A DNA stretch of 64,000 nt, taken from positions 187,259 through 251,258 of the forward strand of contig NZ_QLLY01000009.1 of NCBI RefSeq assembly GCF_003259365.1, written 5' to 3'. How positions within the stretch are numbered: the first letter of the stretch is position 1; each line of letters begins with the position of its first letter. Shown here one piece after another: positions 1 through 8,640 of the stretch. Under the pieces are notes generated by a model. That model was not told the DNA's origin. It saw only the letters and a list, made by a program, of their open reading frames with translations, and searched no databases. The position numbers were made by a program, and so were the translations under genes. Source of the DNA: Streptomyces sp. PsTaAH-137. Its GTDB lineage: Bacteria; Actinomycetota; Actinomycetes; Streptomycetales; Streptomycetaceae.

Positions 1-1302
1 ACGGCCCGCTTCCACTGGTTCTCGGTCGCCACCCAGCGTTTCGGCCAGCTCTCCACCCTGGCGAGCTTCCTCATCGGCGCCACCCTCGGCTTCGGCATGA
101 CGTTCTGGAACGCCGTCCTCGCCATCACGCTCGGCGCGGTCGTCCTGGAGATCATGACAATCTTCACCGGGATCGCGGGCCAGCGCGAGGGCCTGTCCAC
201 GTCGCTGCTCGCCCGCTGGACCGGCTTCGGCGCGAACGGCGCCGCGCTGATCGGCCTGGCCATCAGCATCAGCGCCGTCGGCTGGTTCGGGATCCAGAAC
301 GCCGTCTCCGCCGACGGCCTCGTCGACCTCGTCGGCGTCCTGCCCGCCTGGGGCTGGGCCCTGGTGGTCGGCCTGCTCATCACCGCCGTCGTCGTGTACG
401 GCGTCGGCTCGATGGCCTGGGCCGCGTACCTCACCGTCCCCGCCTTCCTCGTCCTGGCCGGCTGGTCGATCGCCGTCGAGCTGTCCCGGCACGACCTGGG
501 CGCCCTGACCTCGGCCCAGCCCGCGGGCCCGCCGCTGTCGCTGCTCCAGGGCACCACGCTCGTCGCGGGCGGCTTCATCGTCGGCGCGGTCATCACCCCC
601 GACATGAGCCGCTTCAACCGCACGGAGAAGGACGTCGTCAAGCAGACCGTCCTCGGCATCACCGTCGGCGAGTACGTCATCGGCCTCATCGGCGTGCTCC
701 TCGCCCTGGCCCTGCGGACCAACGACGTCATCGCCATCGTCACGTCCACGTCCGGCTTCCTCGGCACCCTCGTCATCGTGGCCGCCACGATCAAGGTGAA
801 CGACTGGAACCTGTACGCCGCCTCGCTCGGCATCGTCACCTTCGCCGACCGCACCTTCGGCCGCCGCCTCAACCGGGGCGCCGTCACCGTCGTCGTCGGC
901 GTCCTCGGCTCCGTGCTCGGCGCCCTGGGCGTCCTCGACAGCTTCAGCGGCTTCCTCAACCTGCTGGGCGTGCTCTTCCCGCCGATCGCCGGAATCATGG
1001 TCGCCGAGTACTTCGTGACCCGGATCTGGCGCCCCGCGCTCGACGCCACCCGACCGTCCGGCACGCTGCCCGCCGACGCGCCCGCCTGGGTACCGGCCGG
1101 CCTCGTCGTGTGGGCCGTCGCCGCCGTCGTGGGGAAGTACGTCGACTGGGGCCTGCCCTCCGTCAACTCCGTCGTCGTCGCCCTCGTGCTCTACCTGGCC
1201 GCGGCCCGCCTCGGTCTGGTGCGCGGGGTGGGTACCGTGCCCACCGACCAGGACACGCCCGTCACCCCCGACGACCGAGCCGCCGAACAGCCCTCCGTCT
1301 GA
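1..1302 (+). CDS. NCS1-type purine/cytosine permease (5' truncated by window edge)
   Basis: Membrane transporter of the nucleobase:cation symporter-1 family (CodB-like), expected to import a nucleobase, hydantoin or related N-heterocycle. The frame is open from base 1 with no start in view, so the true start lies outside the window; the ATG at 97 is internal because the upstream codons (ARFHWFSVATQRFGQL) continue the same transporter. About ten hydrophobic segments are visible, including GFIVGAVITPDMSRF, which resembles the NCS1 core. It is followed 46 bp later by a HyuA-like gene on the same strand, so it is probably the uptake step of that catabolic operon. The substrate cannot be read from the sequence; hydantoin- or purine-like is inferred from context. 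Confidence 0.85.
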   Translation, partial: TARFHWFSVATQRFGQLSTLASFLIGATLGFGMTFWNAVLAITLGAVVLEIMTIFTGIAGQREGLSTSLLARWTGFGANGAALIGLAISISAVGWFGIQNAVSADGLVDLVGVLPAWGWALVVGLLITAVVVYGVGSMAWAAYLTVPAFLVLAGWSIAVELSRHDLGALTSAQPAGPPLSLLQGTTLVAGGFIVGAVITPDMSRFNRTEKDVVKQTVLGITVGEYVIGLIGVLLALALRTNDVIAIVTSTSGFLGTLVIVAATIKVNDWNLYAASLGIVTFADRTFGRRLNRGAVTVVVGVLGSVLGALGVLDSFSGFLNLLGVLFPPIAGIMVAEYFVTRIWRPALDATRPSGTLPADAPAWVPAGLVVWAVAAVVGKYVDWGLPSVNSVVVALVLYLAAARLGLVRGVGTVPTDQDTPVTPDDRAAEQPSV

Positions 1303-1348
1303 CCCCGGGCGCCCCGGCGCCCGGCACCGCAAGAGAAAGGACCCCGCC

Positions 1349-2911
1349 ATGCTCCGACTGGGCATCGACGTGGGCGGCACCAACACCGACGCCGTCCTGA
1401 TCGACGGCGACCGGGTGCTGGGCGCCGTGAAGGCGTCGACCACCGCCGACGTCACCGGCGGCATCGTCACCGCACTGCGCGACCTGCGCGAAGCCACCGG
1501 CTTCGACCCGGCCGCCGTGCACGCCGTGATGATCGGCACCACCCACTTCATCAACGCGCTCGTCGAGGGCGAACGGCTCGCCCCGACCGCAGCCGTCCGC
1601 TTCGGGCTGCCCGCCACCCGCGCACTGCCCCCGCTGGTCGCCTGGCCCGAGCGGCTTGTCGCCGCGATCGGCGGGCACAGCTACCTGTGCCACGGCGGCC
1701 ACGAGTACGACGGCAGCCCCATCGCCGACTTCGACGAGGCCGAGTTCCGCGAGGTCCTGGACCGGGCCGTCGCCGCGGGCGCCACCTCGTTCGCCCTGTC
1801 CTCGGTCTTCTCGCCGGTCAACGCCGAGTTCGAGACCCGCGCCGCCCAGATCATCGCCGAGCAGCTGCCCGGCGCCCCGGTCAGCCTCTCCCACGAGATC
1901 GGCCGGATGGGCCTGCTCGGCCGGGAGAACGCCACCGTCGTCAACGCCGCCCTGCGCGGCCTCGCCGACCAGGTCGCCACCGGACTGACCCGCACGGTCG
2001 CCGACGCGGGCATCAGCGCCCCGGTGTTCCTCAGCCAGAACGACGGCACCCTCATGGACGTCGACTACGCCCGCCGCTACCCGGTGGCGACCTTCGCCTC
2101 GGGACCTACCAACTCGATGCGCGGCGCCGCGTTCCTGTCCAAGCTGCCGTCCTGCGCCGTCGTCGACATCGGCGGCACCACCAGCGACGTCGGCATCCTG
2201 CAGAACGGCTTCCCCCGCGAGGCCTCCACCGATGTGCAGGTCGCGGGCGTGCAGACCAACTTCCGGATGCCCGACGTGCTCTCCATCGGCATCGGCGGCG
2301 GCAGCCACGTCGTGCACGCCGCGTCCGGTATCACCGTCGGCCCGGCCAGCGTCGGCTACCGGCTCGGCCGGGAGGCCCTCGTCTTCGGCGGCACCCGACT
2401 CACCGCCACCGACATCGCCGTCGCGGGCGGTCGCGCCGAGGTCGGCAACCCGTCACTCGTCGCCCACCTGGACCAGGCCGTGGTCGACGCGGCGCTCCGC
2501 GAGATCGACGACCGGCTCGCCGAGGTCGTCGACCGGATGCGGGCCTCCGCCGAACCGGTCCCCGTCGTCGCCGTCGGCGGCGGCAGCATCCTCGTACCCG
2601 ACAACCTCGAAGGCGCCTCCCGCGTGGTGCGCCCCGACCACTTCGCCGTCGCCAACGCCATCGGCGCGGCGATCGCCCAGGTCGGCGGTGAGGTCGACCG
2701 GGTCTACTCGGTCGTCCCGCAGGCCCGCGACACGGTCCTGGACGAGGCCCGCCAGGAGGCCGTCGAGCGCGCCGTCGCCGCGGGCGCCCGCCCCGGCTCC
2801 GTCGAGATCGTCGACATCGAGGAAGTACCACTGGCCTACCTGCCGGGCAACGCGACCCGGATCCGTGTCAAGGCCGTCGGAGAGCTGAGCCTGGGAGGCC
2901 ACGATGCGTGA
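1349..2911 (+). CDS. Hydantoinase/oxoprolinase family protein (HyuA-like)
   Basis: 520-residue member of the ATP-dependent hydantoinase/5-oxoprolinase A family (actin-like ATPase fold), which opens cyclic amides. Visible motifs are the N-terminal phosphate loop DVGGTNTD (residues 7-14), a second one, DIGGTTSD (about 272-279), and AVGGGSILVPD (about 408-418). ATG follows an AGAAAGG ribosome site. The family usually works with a HyuB partner; none is present here, and two DUF917 proteins follow instead. The short, roughly 520-residue form next to DUF917 genes is a recurrent arrangement. It overlaps the next gene by 8 bp. The substrate is unknown. Confidence 0.88.
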   Translation: MLRLGIDVGGTNTDAVLIDGDRVLGAVKASTTADVTGGIVTALRDLREATGFDPAAVHAVMIGTTHFINALVEGERLAPTAAVRFGLPATRALPPLVAWPERLVAAIGGHSYLCHGGHEYDGSPIADFDEAEFREVLDRAVAAGATSFALSSVFSPVNAEFETRAAQIIAEQLPGAPVSLSHEIGRMGLLGRENATVVNAALRGLADQVATGLTRTVADAGISAPVFLSQNDGTLMDVDYARRYPVATFASGPTNSMRGAAFLSKLPSCAVVDIGGTTSDVGILQNGFPREASTDVQVAGVQTNFRMPDVLSIGIGGGSHVVHAASGITVGPASVGYRLGREALVFGGTRLTATDIAVAGGRAEVGNPSLVAHLDQAVVDAALREIDDRLAEVVDRMRASAEPVPVVAVGGGSILVPDNLEGASRVVRPDHFAVANAIGAAIAQVGGEVDRVYSVVPQARDTVLDEARQEAVERAVAAGARPGSVEIVDIEEVPLAYLPGNATRIRVKAVGELSLGGHDA

Positions 2912-3983
2912 GATCACCGCCGACAACCTGCCCGACCTGGCGCGCGGCGCCGCCGTCCTCGGCACCGGCGGAGGCGGCGACCCCTTCGTCGGCCGTCTCC
3001 TGGCCGAACAGGCGCTCAAGCGGCACGGACCCGTCACCCTCCTCGACGTCGACGAGATCGACGACGACGCCGTGGTGATCCCCACCGCGTTCATGGGCGC
3101 CCCCACCGTCATGCTGGAGAAGCTGCCCTCCGGCGACGAGATCCTCGGCGCGATGCGCGCCCTGGAGGCGCTGCTCGGCAAGCGCGCCACCCACACCGTC
3201 TCCATCGAGGCGGGCGGACTGAACTCGATGTCGCCGTTCGTCGCCGCCGCCGAGGCCGGGGTGCCGCTCATCGACGCCGACGGCATGGGCCGGGCCTTCC
3301 CCGAACTCCAGATGCTGCTGCCCACCCTCGGCGGGATATCGGCCTCCCCGATGGCCCTGGCCGACGAGCGCGGCAACTCCGTCGCGCTGCGCACCGACGG
3401 CAACGCCTGGGCCGAACGGCTCGCCCGCGCCGCCACCATCGAGATGGGCTGCTCCGCCGCCGTCAGCCTCTACGCCCTGACCGGCCGCCAGGCCAAGGAC
3501 CACCTCGTCCCCGGCACCCTCACCCTGTGCGAGCGCGTCGGCCGGGCCATCCGCGAGGCCCGTGAGGGCCACGACGACCCGGTGGCCGCCGCGGCCGCCA
3601 CCCTCGGCGGACGCCAGGTCTTCACCGGCAAGGTCGCCGACGTGGAGCGCACCACCACCGGCGGCTTCGCCCGCGGCACCGCCCGCATCGCCGGACTCGC
3701 CGAGGACAGCGGATCCACTCTCGAACTGTCCTTCCAGAACGAGAACCTGGTCGCCACGCAGGACGGGAACGTCGTGGTCAGCGTGCCCGACCTGATCTGC
3801 GTCCTGGACACCGACTCCGGCGAACCCGTCACCACCGAGACACTCCGCTACGGCCTGCGGGTCAGCGTCCTCGGCGTGCCCTGCGACCCGCGCTGGCGCA
3901 CCCCCGAGGGCCTGGCCCTCGCGGGCCCCGGCTACTTCGGCTACGACCACACCTACGAGCCGCTGCCCGCCGCCGAAGTGTGA
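2904..3983 (+). CDS. DUF917 family protein (first of tandem pair)
   Basis: 359-residue DUF917 protein. The Gly-rich motif GTGGGGDPFVG lies near residues 18-28, followed by EAGGLNSMSPF and DADGMGRAFPELQ, which are the conserved blocks of the family. The start overlaps the hyuA-like 3' end by 8 bp, which indicates translational coupling. DUF917 proteins are regularly found beside hydantoinase/oxoprolinase genes and are thought to take part in the same reaction, but their chemistry is poorly defined. It shares all key blocks with the next gene, so the two are paralogues. Confidence 0.88.
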   Translation: MREITADNLPDLARGAAVLGTGGGGDPFVGRLLAEQALKRHGPVTLLDVDEIDDDAVVIPTAFMGAPTVMLEKLPSGDEILGAMRALEALLGKRATHTVSIEAGGLNSMSPFVAAAEAGVPLIDADGMGRAFPELQMLLPTLGGISASPMALADERGNSVALRTDGNAWAERLARAATIEMGCSAAVSLYALTGRQAKDHLVPGTLTLCERVGRAIREAREGHDDPVAAAAATLGGRQVFTGKVADVERTTTGGFARGTARIAGLAEDSGSTLELSFQNENLVATQDGNVVVSVPDLICVLDTDSGEPVTTETLRYGLRVSVLGVPCDPRWRTPEGLALAGPGYFGYDHTYEPLPAAEV

Positions 3984-3993
3984 TGATCGAAGC

Positions 3994-5121
3994 GTGACCA
4001 CCCCGCCGCCCGCCCCTGCCCCGGAGCGCACGCTCACGGCCGCGTGCCTGCCCGCGCTCGCCGTGGGCGCCCAGCTGCTCGGATCGGGCGGCGGCGGAGA
4101 GGTGGCCACCGGCGCGCTGCTGCTGCGCCGCGAGCTCGACCGGACACCCGTCACGCTCACCCCGGCCGCCGACCTGCCGCCGGACACCGTCGTCGTCCAC
4201 GTCGGCCAGGGCGGCGCCCCGGACGTCCTCGCCGAGCGGCTCGCCGACCCCGACGACTTCGTCCGCGCCGTCCGCACCGTCACCGACGTGACCGGGCGGC
4301 CCGCCGGCGCGGTCGGCGTCATCGAGGTGGGCGGCCTGAACACCCTGATCGCGGGCGTCGCCGCGGCCCGCCTCGGCCTGCCGCTCGTCGACGGCGACCT
4401 CATGGGCCGCGCCTTCCCGCGCATCGACCAGACCGTCGCCGCCCTCCACGGCCTGCCCACCCACCCCCTCGCCCTGGTCGGCCCCGGCGGCGACACCGCC
4501 GTCGTCCGGGACTGCGCGCCCCGCCGCGTCGAGCCCCTCCTGCGCGCCAACGTCCTCGCCCTCGGCGGGGCGGCCGCCGTCGCCCTGCACCCGCTGCCCG
4601 CCGCGACCCTCGCCCGGATCGGCGTACGGGGATCAGTGAGCGCCTGCCTCCGCCTCGGCGAGCGTTTCCTCGCCGCGACCGACGACCACCGCACCACCCC
4701 CGACGACCTCGCCGCCGCCCTCGACGCCGAACTGCTCGCGGTCGGCCGCACCGAGGAGATCGTCCCGCGCCAGGACCTGACCCCCGGCTGGGCCACCCTC
4801 ACCGACCGGCGCACCGGCGCCGTCGTCCGCGTCGACCTCCTCGACGAGTACCTCGCCGTCACCGTCGACGGCGTCACCCGCGCCGCCTGCCCGCGCATCG
4901 TCACCGCCGTCGACCCCAGCGGCCGCCGCCCGCTGCGCGCCGACCAGATCCGCACCGGCCAGCACCTCGTCCTGCTCACCCTGCCCGCGCTGTACGAATG
5001 GCCCGCCGAGGCCGCGTCCCTGGTCGGCCCCGCCGCCTTCGGCCTCGACCTGACACCCGCCCCGCGCCGCACGGCGCCGCCGGGCCGGGGCCGCCGCCGC
5101 ACCGAGGGGAGCCCGGCATGA
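3994..5121 (+). CDS. DUF917 family protein (second of tandem pair)
   Basis: 375 residues from a GTG start 10 bp after the previous stop. It carries the same blocks as its neighbour in diverged form: GSGGGGEVATG, EVGGLNTLIAG and DGDLMGRAFPRID. The C-terminal tail is Arg/Pro-rich and ends in a 4-bp ATGA overlap with the PucR gene. Tandem DUF917 copies suggest a heteromer or two subunits replacing the missing HyuB; this is inference. No membrane segment or signal peptide is seen. Confidence 0.85.
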   Translation: MTTPPPAPAPERTLTAACLPALAVGAQLLGSGGGGEVATGALLLRRELDRTPVTLTPAADLPPDTVVVHVGQGGAPDVLAERLADPDDFVRAVRTVTDVTGRPAGAVGVIEVGGLNTLIAGVAAARLGLPLVDGDLMGRAFPRIDQTVAALHGLPTHPLALVGPGGDTAVVRDCAPRRVEPLLRANVLALGGAAAVALHPLPAATLARIGVRGSVSACLRLGERFLAATDDHRTTPDDLAAALDAELLAVGRTEEIVPRQDLTPGWATLTDRRTGAVVRVDLLDEYLAVTVDGVTRAACPRIVTAVDPSGRRPLRADQIRTGQHLVLLTLPALYEWPAEAASLVGPAAFGLDLTPAPRRTAPPGRGRRRTEGSPA

Positions 5122-6662
5122 GCGCCGCCCCCACCGTCGCCGACCTGCTCGCCGACCCGCTGCTGCGCACCGCCCGCACCCTGGCCGGGCACGCCGGGCT
5201 CGACCGGCCCGTCACCGACGTCATCGCCTACCAGGGCGCCCTCGACGCGATCGCCGGGCACCTCGTGATCTGCGACGCCCGCGACGCCGCCCCCGCCTAC
5301 CGGCTCGACGCGCTGGTGCGCCGCGCCCAGGAGGCCGGCGCGGCCGCGCTCTGCGTGACCGTGGACGACACCGACCGCCCGCCCCTGTCGGCCGTCCGCC
5401 TCGCGGACCGACTGCGGATCCCCGTGCTGTGGGCCCCGACCGACGACCCGTTCCGCCTCGCCCTCGACCTGACCCTGCGGGTGCGCGCCCCCGAAGTGGC
5501 CAGGGCCCGCACCGTGGAGACCCTGGTCCGCCGCCTCGCCCACCACACCGAGGGCCCGGACCTGATCGTCGCGGCCCGCTCCGTCCTCACCGCCGACATC
5601 AGCCTCGTCACCCCCGACGGCGCCGCCATCCTCGGCGACCCGGTGCCCCCGGACACCCTGCGCCCCGAACTCGCCGTGCCGCAGCGCACCGCCCGGCTGC
5701 TCGCCCACCCCGTGCACGCCGACCCGTCCGCCGGGCAGCGGCCGGGCGGCGCCGCACCGGTCCCCGCCTGGCTGCTCTGCCCCGCGGACGGCATCGACGA
5801 CAGCCGCGCCGAGACCATCGCCCTCGGCCTGGCGCTGCTCGAACCCTTCATCCGGTCCTGGCTCGCGGGCGCCCGCACCCGCGCCGACCACGACCGGGCC
5901 GCCCGACGACGGCTGCTCACCGACGTCGTCACCGGCCGCTCCAGCGTCAGCCGGGAGACCGTGGAGCGGGCCGTCGCCCTCGGCTGGCGCCTGGAGGACT
6001 GGCACCTCGGCCTGTTCGTCCGCGCCGAGCACACCCCCGCGGGCGACGGCGCCGACACCTTCGGCACGGCGCTGGTCGCCGCACTCGCCCGGCACGGCCT
6101 CACCGTCCAGGCCGTCGCGGAGGACGACGCCTCCTGGGACCTGTGGGCGAGCAGCACCCACAGGCCCGCCACCGACGACCCCCGCCGACTGCTGCGCGAC
6201 GTCCGCAGGGCCCTCGCCGAACTGCCCGTGCGGCGGCGCCTGGTCGCGGGCATCGGCCGCCCCCACCAGGGCCCCGACGGCCTCGCGGACACGCTGACCG
6301 AGGCCCGCAACGCGGCGCGCCTCGCCGCGGCCAGGGAGTTCCGCCCCGCCGTGGAGCACACCGACGAACTCGGCGTGGGCCAGTTGCTGGCCGCCTGGCA
6401 GCAGTCCGACATCACCCGCGCCTTCGCCGAGACGGCGCTCGCCCCGCTGCGCGACCCCGAGCACGCCCATCTGTTGACCACGCTGCGGGTCTTCCTGGAG
6501 AGCGGCGGTTCGGCCGCCGCCACGGCCCGCGCTCTCGGCCTGCACCGCAACACCGTCGGCGCCCGGCTGCGCCAGGTCCGCGACCGCCTCGGCATCGACC
6601 TGGACGACGCGAGCTACCGGCTGGCCCTGCAGATGGCCTGCCGCGCGCTGACCGGCACCTGA
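5118..6662 (+). CDS. PucR family transcriptional regulator
   Basis: 514-residue regulator. The ATG at 5118 overlaps the preceding stop as ATGA. The N-terminal part (to about residue 130, from VADLLADPLL) matches the PucR ligand-sensing domain, and the C-terminal PucR-type helix-turn-helix is the stretch with SAAATARALGLHRNTVGARL near residues 465-485. PucR proteins control purine or hydantoin catabolism, and this one closes the permease-HyuA-DUF917 operon, so it is probably the pathway regulator. The open frame continues upstream through 4044, but that part is antisense-like Arg/Pro-rich shadow and not coding. The stop lies in an 11-bp tandem repeat. Confidence 0.88.
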   Translation: MSAAPTVADLLADPLLRTARTLAGHAGLDRPVTDVIAYQGALDAIAGHLVICDARDAAPAYRLDALVRRAQEAGAAALCVTVDDTDRPPLSAVRLADRLRIPVLWAPTDDPFRLALDLTLRVRAPEVARARTVETLVRRLAHHTEGPDLIVAARSVLTADISLVTPDGAAILGDPVPPDTLRPELAVPQRTARLLAHPVHADPSAGQRPGGAAPVPAWLLCPADGIDDSRAETIALGLALLEPFIRSWLAGARTRADHDRAARRRLLTDVVTGRSSVSRETVERAVALGWRLEDWHLGLFVRAEHTPAGDGADTFGTALVAALARHGLTVQAVAEDDASWDLWASSTHRPATDDPRRLLRDVRRALAELPVRRRLVAGIGRPHQGPDGLADTLTEARNAARLAAAREFRPAVEHTDELGVGQLLAAWQQSDITRAFAETALAPLRDPEHAHLLTTLRVFLESGGSAAATARALGLHRNTVGARLRQVRDRLGIDLDDASYRLALQMACRALTGT

Positions 6663-6690
6663 CCGGCACCTGACCGGCACCTGACCGGCC
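6649..6690 (+). repeat. 11-bp tandem repeat carrying stops in all three frames
   Basis: The unit TGACCGGCACC is repeated three times and a fourth, partial copy follows. It straddles the pucR stop (6660-6662). Because 11 is not a multiple of 3, successive TGA triplets fall in different frames, so the repeats form a three-frame stop. The array lies just upstream of the sirtuin gene. Confidence 0.85.
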
Positions 6691-6708
6691 CGGGAGCGCC
6701 GGGCTGCG

Positions 6709-6714
6709 TACGCT
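6709..6714 (+). promoter_or_regulatory. Possible -10 element of a leaderless sirtuin transcript
   Basis: TACGCT sits 7 bp before the ATG at 6722 and no purine-rich ribosome site precedes that ATG. This spacing would place the transcription start at or next to the start codon. A clear -35 box was not identified. Confidence 0.35.
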
Positions 6715-6721
6715 GGCAGAC

Positions 6722-7648
6722 ATGCGGATCAGACCTACGCTGAACTGGGAGCCCACCGGCGATCTGCCCGCGCCCACCACGGACCTGTCGGCCGTCGTCG
6801 ACGCCGTCCGCGCGGGCGGCGTCGTGGTGCTGAGCGGCGCGGGCCTGTCGACCGAGTCGGGCATCCCGGACTACCGCGGCGAGCACGGCTCACTGCGCCG
6901 GCACACCCCGATGACGTACCAGGACTTCCTCGGCGGCGAGGAGGCCCGGCAGCGGTACTGGGCCCGCAGCCAGCTCGGCTGGCGCGCCATGACCCGGGCC
7001 GTGCCGAACGCCGGACACCGCGCCGTCACCGCGCTGACCCGCGCCGGTCTCGTCACCGGCGTCATCACGCAGAACGTCGACGGGCTGCAACAGGCCGCCG
7101 GAGCGCGGCACGTCATCGAACTGCACGGGAGCCTGAGCCGGGTGATCTGCCTGCGCTGCGGCCGCACCAGCACCCGCGAGGAGCTGGACCGGCGGCTGCG
7201 CGCCGCCAACCCGGGGTTCGAGGCGGTCGCGGAGCGGCACCGCGCCGCCCGGGTCAATCCGGACGGTGACGTGGAACTCCCCGAGGACGCGGTGCGCGAG
7301 TTCCGGCTCGTGCCGTGCGCGGCCTGCGGCACCGGAGTCCTCAAACCGGACGTGGTCTTCTTCGGGGAGAACGTGCCGCCCGAGCGGGTGGCGCTGTGCC
7401 GGGACACGGTCGACGGCGCCACCACGCTGCTGGTGCTCGGCTCGTCCCTGACGGTCATGTCCGGACTGCGCTTCGTCCGTCGCGCGGCCGACGCCGGGAT
7501 CCCGGTCCTGGTCGTCAACCAGGGCCCGACCCGGGGCGACCGCTGGGCCGCCGGCCGCGTCGAGCTGCCGCTGGGCGAGGCACTGTCCACCGTGGTGGCC
7601 GAGGTCGCCGCGCCCGGCTCCGGCGCGCAGGAGCCCGTGTCCGGGTGA
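6722..7648 (+). CDS. SIR2 family NAD-dependent protein deacylase
   Basis: 308-residue sirtuin that removes acyl groups from protein lysines using NAD. Visible elements in order are GAGLSTESGIPDYRG (from about residue 39), the NAD-site motif TQNVDGLQQAAG, the catalytic His in ELHGS (about 135), zinc cysteines C143/C146 and C199/C202, and KPDVVFFGENVP. It is longer than CobB-type sirtuins of about 245 residues, with an insert between the two cysteine pairs. It has no operon partner: the next gene is convergent and starts 10 bp beyond its stop. Confidence 0.92.
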   Translation: MRIRPTLNWEPTGDLPAPTTDLSAVVDAVRAGGVVVLSGAGLSTESGIPDYRGEHGSLRRHTPMTYQDFLGGEEARQRYWARSQLGWRAMTRAVPNAGHRAVTALTRAGLVTGVITQNVDGLQQAAGARHVIELHGSLSRVICLRCGRTSTREELDRRLRAANPGFEAVAERHRAARVNPDGDVELPEDAVREFRLVPCAACGTGVLKPDVVFFGENVPPERVALCRDTVDGATTLLVLGSSLTVMSGLRFVRRAADAGIPVLVVNQGPTRGDRWAAGRVELPLGEALSTVVAEVAAPGSGAQEPVSG

Positions 7649-7658
7649 GCACGGCCGG

Positions 7659-8033
7659 TCAGGCGCCGGGCAGGAAGAGACAGAACAGATGGCCGTGCGG
7701 GTCGCGCATGACCCGTACGGCCTGCTGGGGCTGATGCTCCTCCAGCGTCGCGCCCAGCGCGCGGGCCCGCTCCGTCTCCGCGGCCAGATCGTCGACCTGG
7801 ATGTCGAGGTGGGCCTGCATCTGCTGAGCCCCGGGACGCGGGGGCCAGACCGGTGGGGTGTGGTCGGGCTCGTACTGGAAACTGAGTCCGGGGCGTTCGT
7901 GCTCCGGGGAGCGCAGCCTGACCCACCGCGGTTCGCGGTCCACCACCACCCAGCCCAGCAGGGCACGGTAGAAGTCGGCCAGCGCGGGCGGGTCGGGTGT
8001 ACCGAGGACAAAGGCACCGAGCGTCGTCGTCAT
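7659..8033 (-). CDS. VOC (glyoxalase-like) family protein
   Basis: 124-residue protein with vicinal-oxygen-chelate features: an N-terminal strand (MTTTLGAFVLGTPDPP), the FYRALLGWVV helix, H76 in QAHLDIQVDD, and the C-terminal DPHGHLFCLF that typically supplies a metal ligand. Single VOC modules of this size are often dimeric enzymes or resistance-type binding proteins. The start ATG at 8033 was chosen because homology begins there. It lies 13 bp downstream of the ArsR gene on the same strand and is probably co-transcribed and controlled by it. Confidence 0.85.
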   Translation of the reverse strand: MTTTLGAFVLGTPDPPALADFYRALLGWVVVDREPRWVRLRSPEHERPGLSFQYEPDHTPPVWPPRPGAQQMQAHLDIQVDDLAAETERARALGATLEEHQPQQAVRVMRDPHGHLFCLFLPGA

Positions 8034-8046
8034 GGCCCCCATGCTG

Positions 8047-8445
8047 TCAATGACGGACGTGCGCGGCGGGCTCCCCGGGACGATCGGAGTGTTCCGGGGG
8101 CTCGTGCTCCCCGGGAAGGTCGGAGTCCTGGAGCTCGGCCAGCAGGGCGCTCTGGCCGGTGAGGAGCTCGGTGAGGATACGGCGGGCCGCGCGCAGGAGT
8201 TCCGCGACGTCACCACCGGCGAGGGCGTAGTTGACGGTCGCGCCCTCGCGGGTGGAGACGACGATGCCGGAGCGGCGTAACACGGCGAGTTGCTGCGAGA
8301 GGTTCGAGGGTTCGACGTCGATGTCGAGCAGCAGGTCGCGTACCGATACCGGTCCGTTCTGAAGCAGTTCCAGAACACGGATCCGAACCGGGTGCCCGAG
8401 CATGCGGAAGAACTCTGCTTTGACCTGGTAGAGGGGCGCCTGCAC
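8047..8445 (-). CDS. ArsR/SmtB family winged-helix regulator
   Basis: 132 residues. The winged helix spans about residues 5-85 (FFRMLGHPVRIRVLELL, then the recognition helix in EPSNLSQQLAVLRRSGIV and the wing STREGATVNYALA). No CxC metal motif is present in the DNA-binding helix, so the signal is not obviously a metal and may be an organic ligand. The tail is acidic/Pro-rich. It is transcribed together with the downstream VOC gene. A perfect 20-bp palindrome at 8595-8614 upstream is a candidate operator. Confidence 0.9.
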   Translation of the reverse strand: MQAPLYQVKAEFFRMLGHPVRIRVLELLQNGPVSVRDLLLDIDVEPSNLSQQLAVLRRSGIVVSTREGATVNYALAGGDVAELLRAARRILTELLTGQSALLAELQDSDLPGEHEPPEHSDRPGEPAAHVRH

Positions 8446-8594
8446 GGGGATCGCTCACTTCCCTGGCTCGGATGACGGATGCGGGTGTGGAGACGGGGAG
8501 CGGCGGCCACGCCCGCCGCCGCGCCCGCTGTGCCGTCCCATCCTTCCTGGCCGGGGCCGTGGGATCCGAGAGTTCGACGGATGCAGAGATGGAG

Positions 8595-8614
8595 ACTTGA
8601 AGAATTCTTCAAGT
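8595..8614. promoter_or_regulatory. Perfect 20-bp palindrome upstream of arsR-like gene
   Basis: ACTTGAAGAATTCTTCAAGT is its own reverse complement. It has the TTGAA/TTCAA half-site look of ArsR-family operators and is unusually A+T-rich for this genome. It lies about 150 bp upstream of the ArsR start and 27 bp beyond the stop of the Roadblock gene. No U-tract follows on either strand, so an operator is more likely than a terminator. Confidence 0.5.
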
Positions 8615-8640
8615 GGTGAGCAAAGAAAAAGGGCCGGGGC

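Noticed and set aside
2868..6680. 1270-codon minus-strand open frame
   Set aside because: Antisense to five well-supported plus-strand genes; composition is Gly/Ala/Asp-rich shadow sequence typical of high-G+C DNA and contains no recognisable domain.
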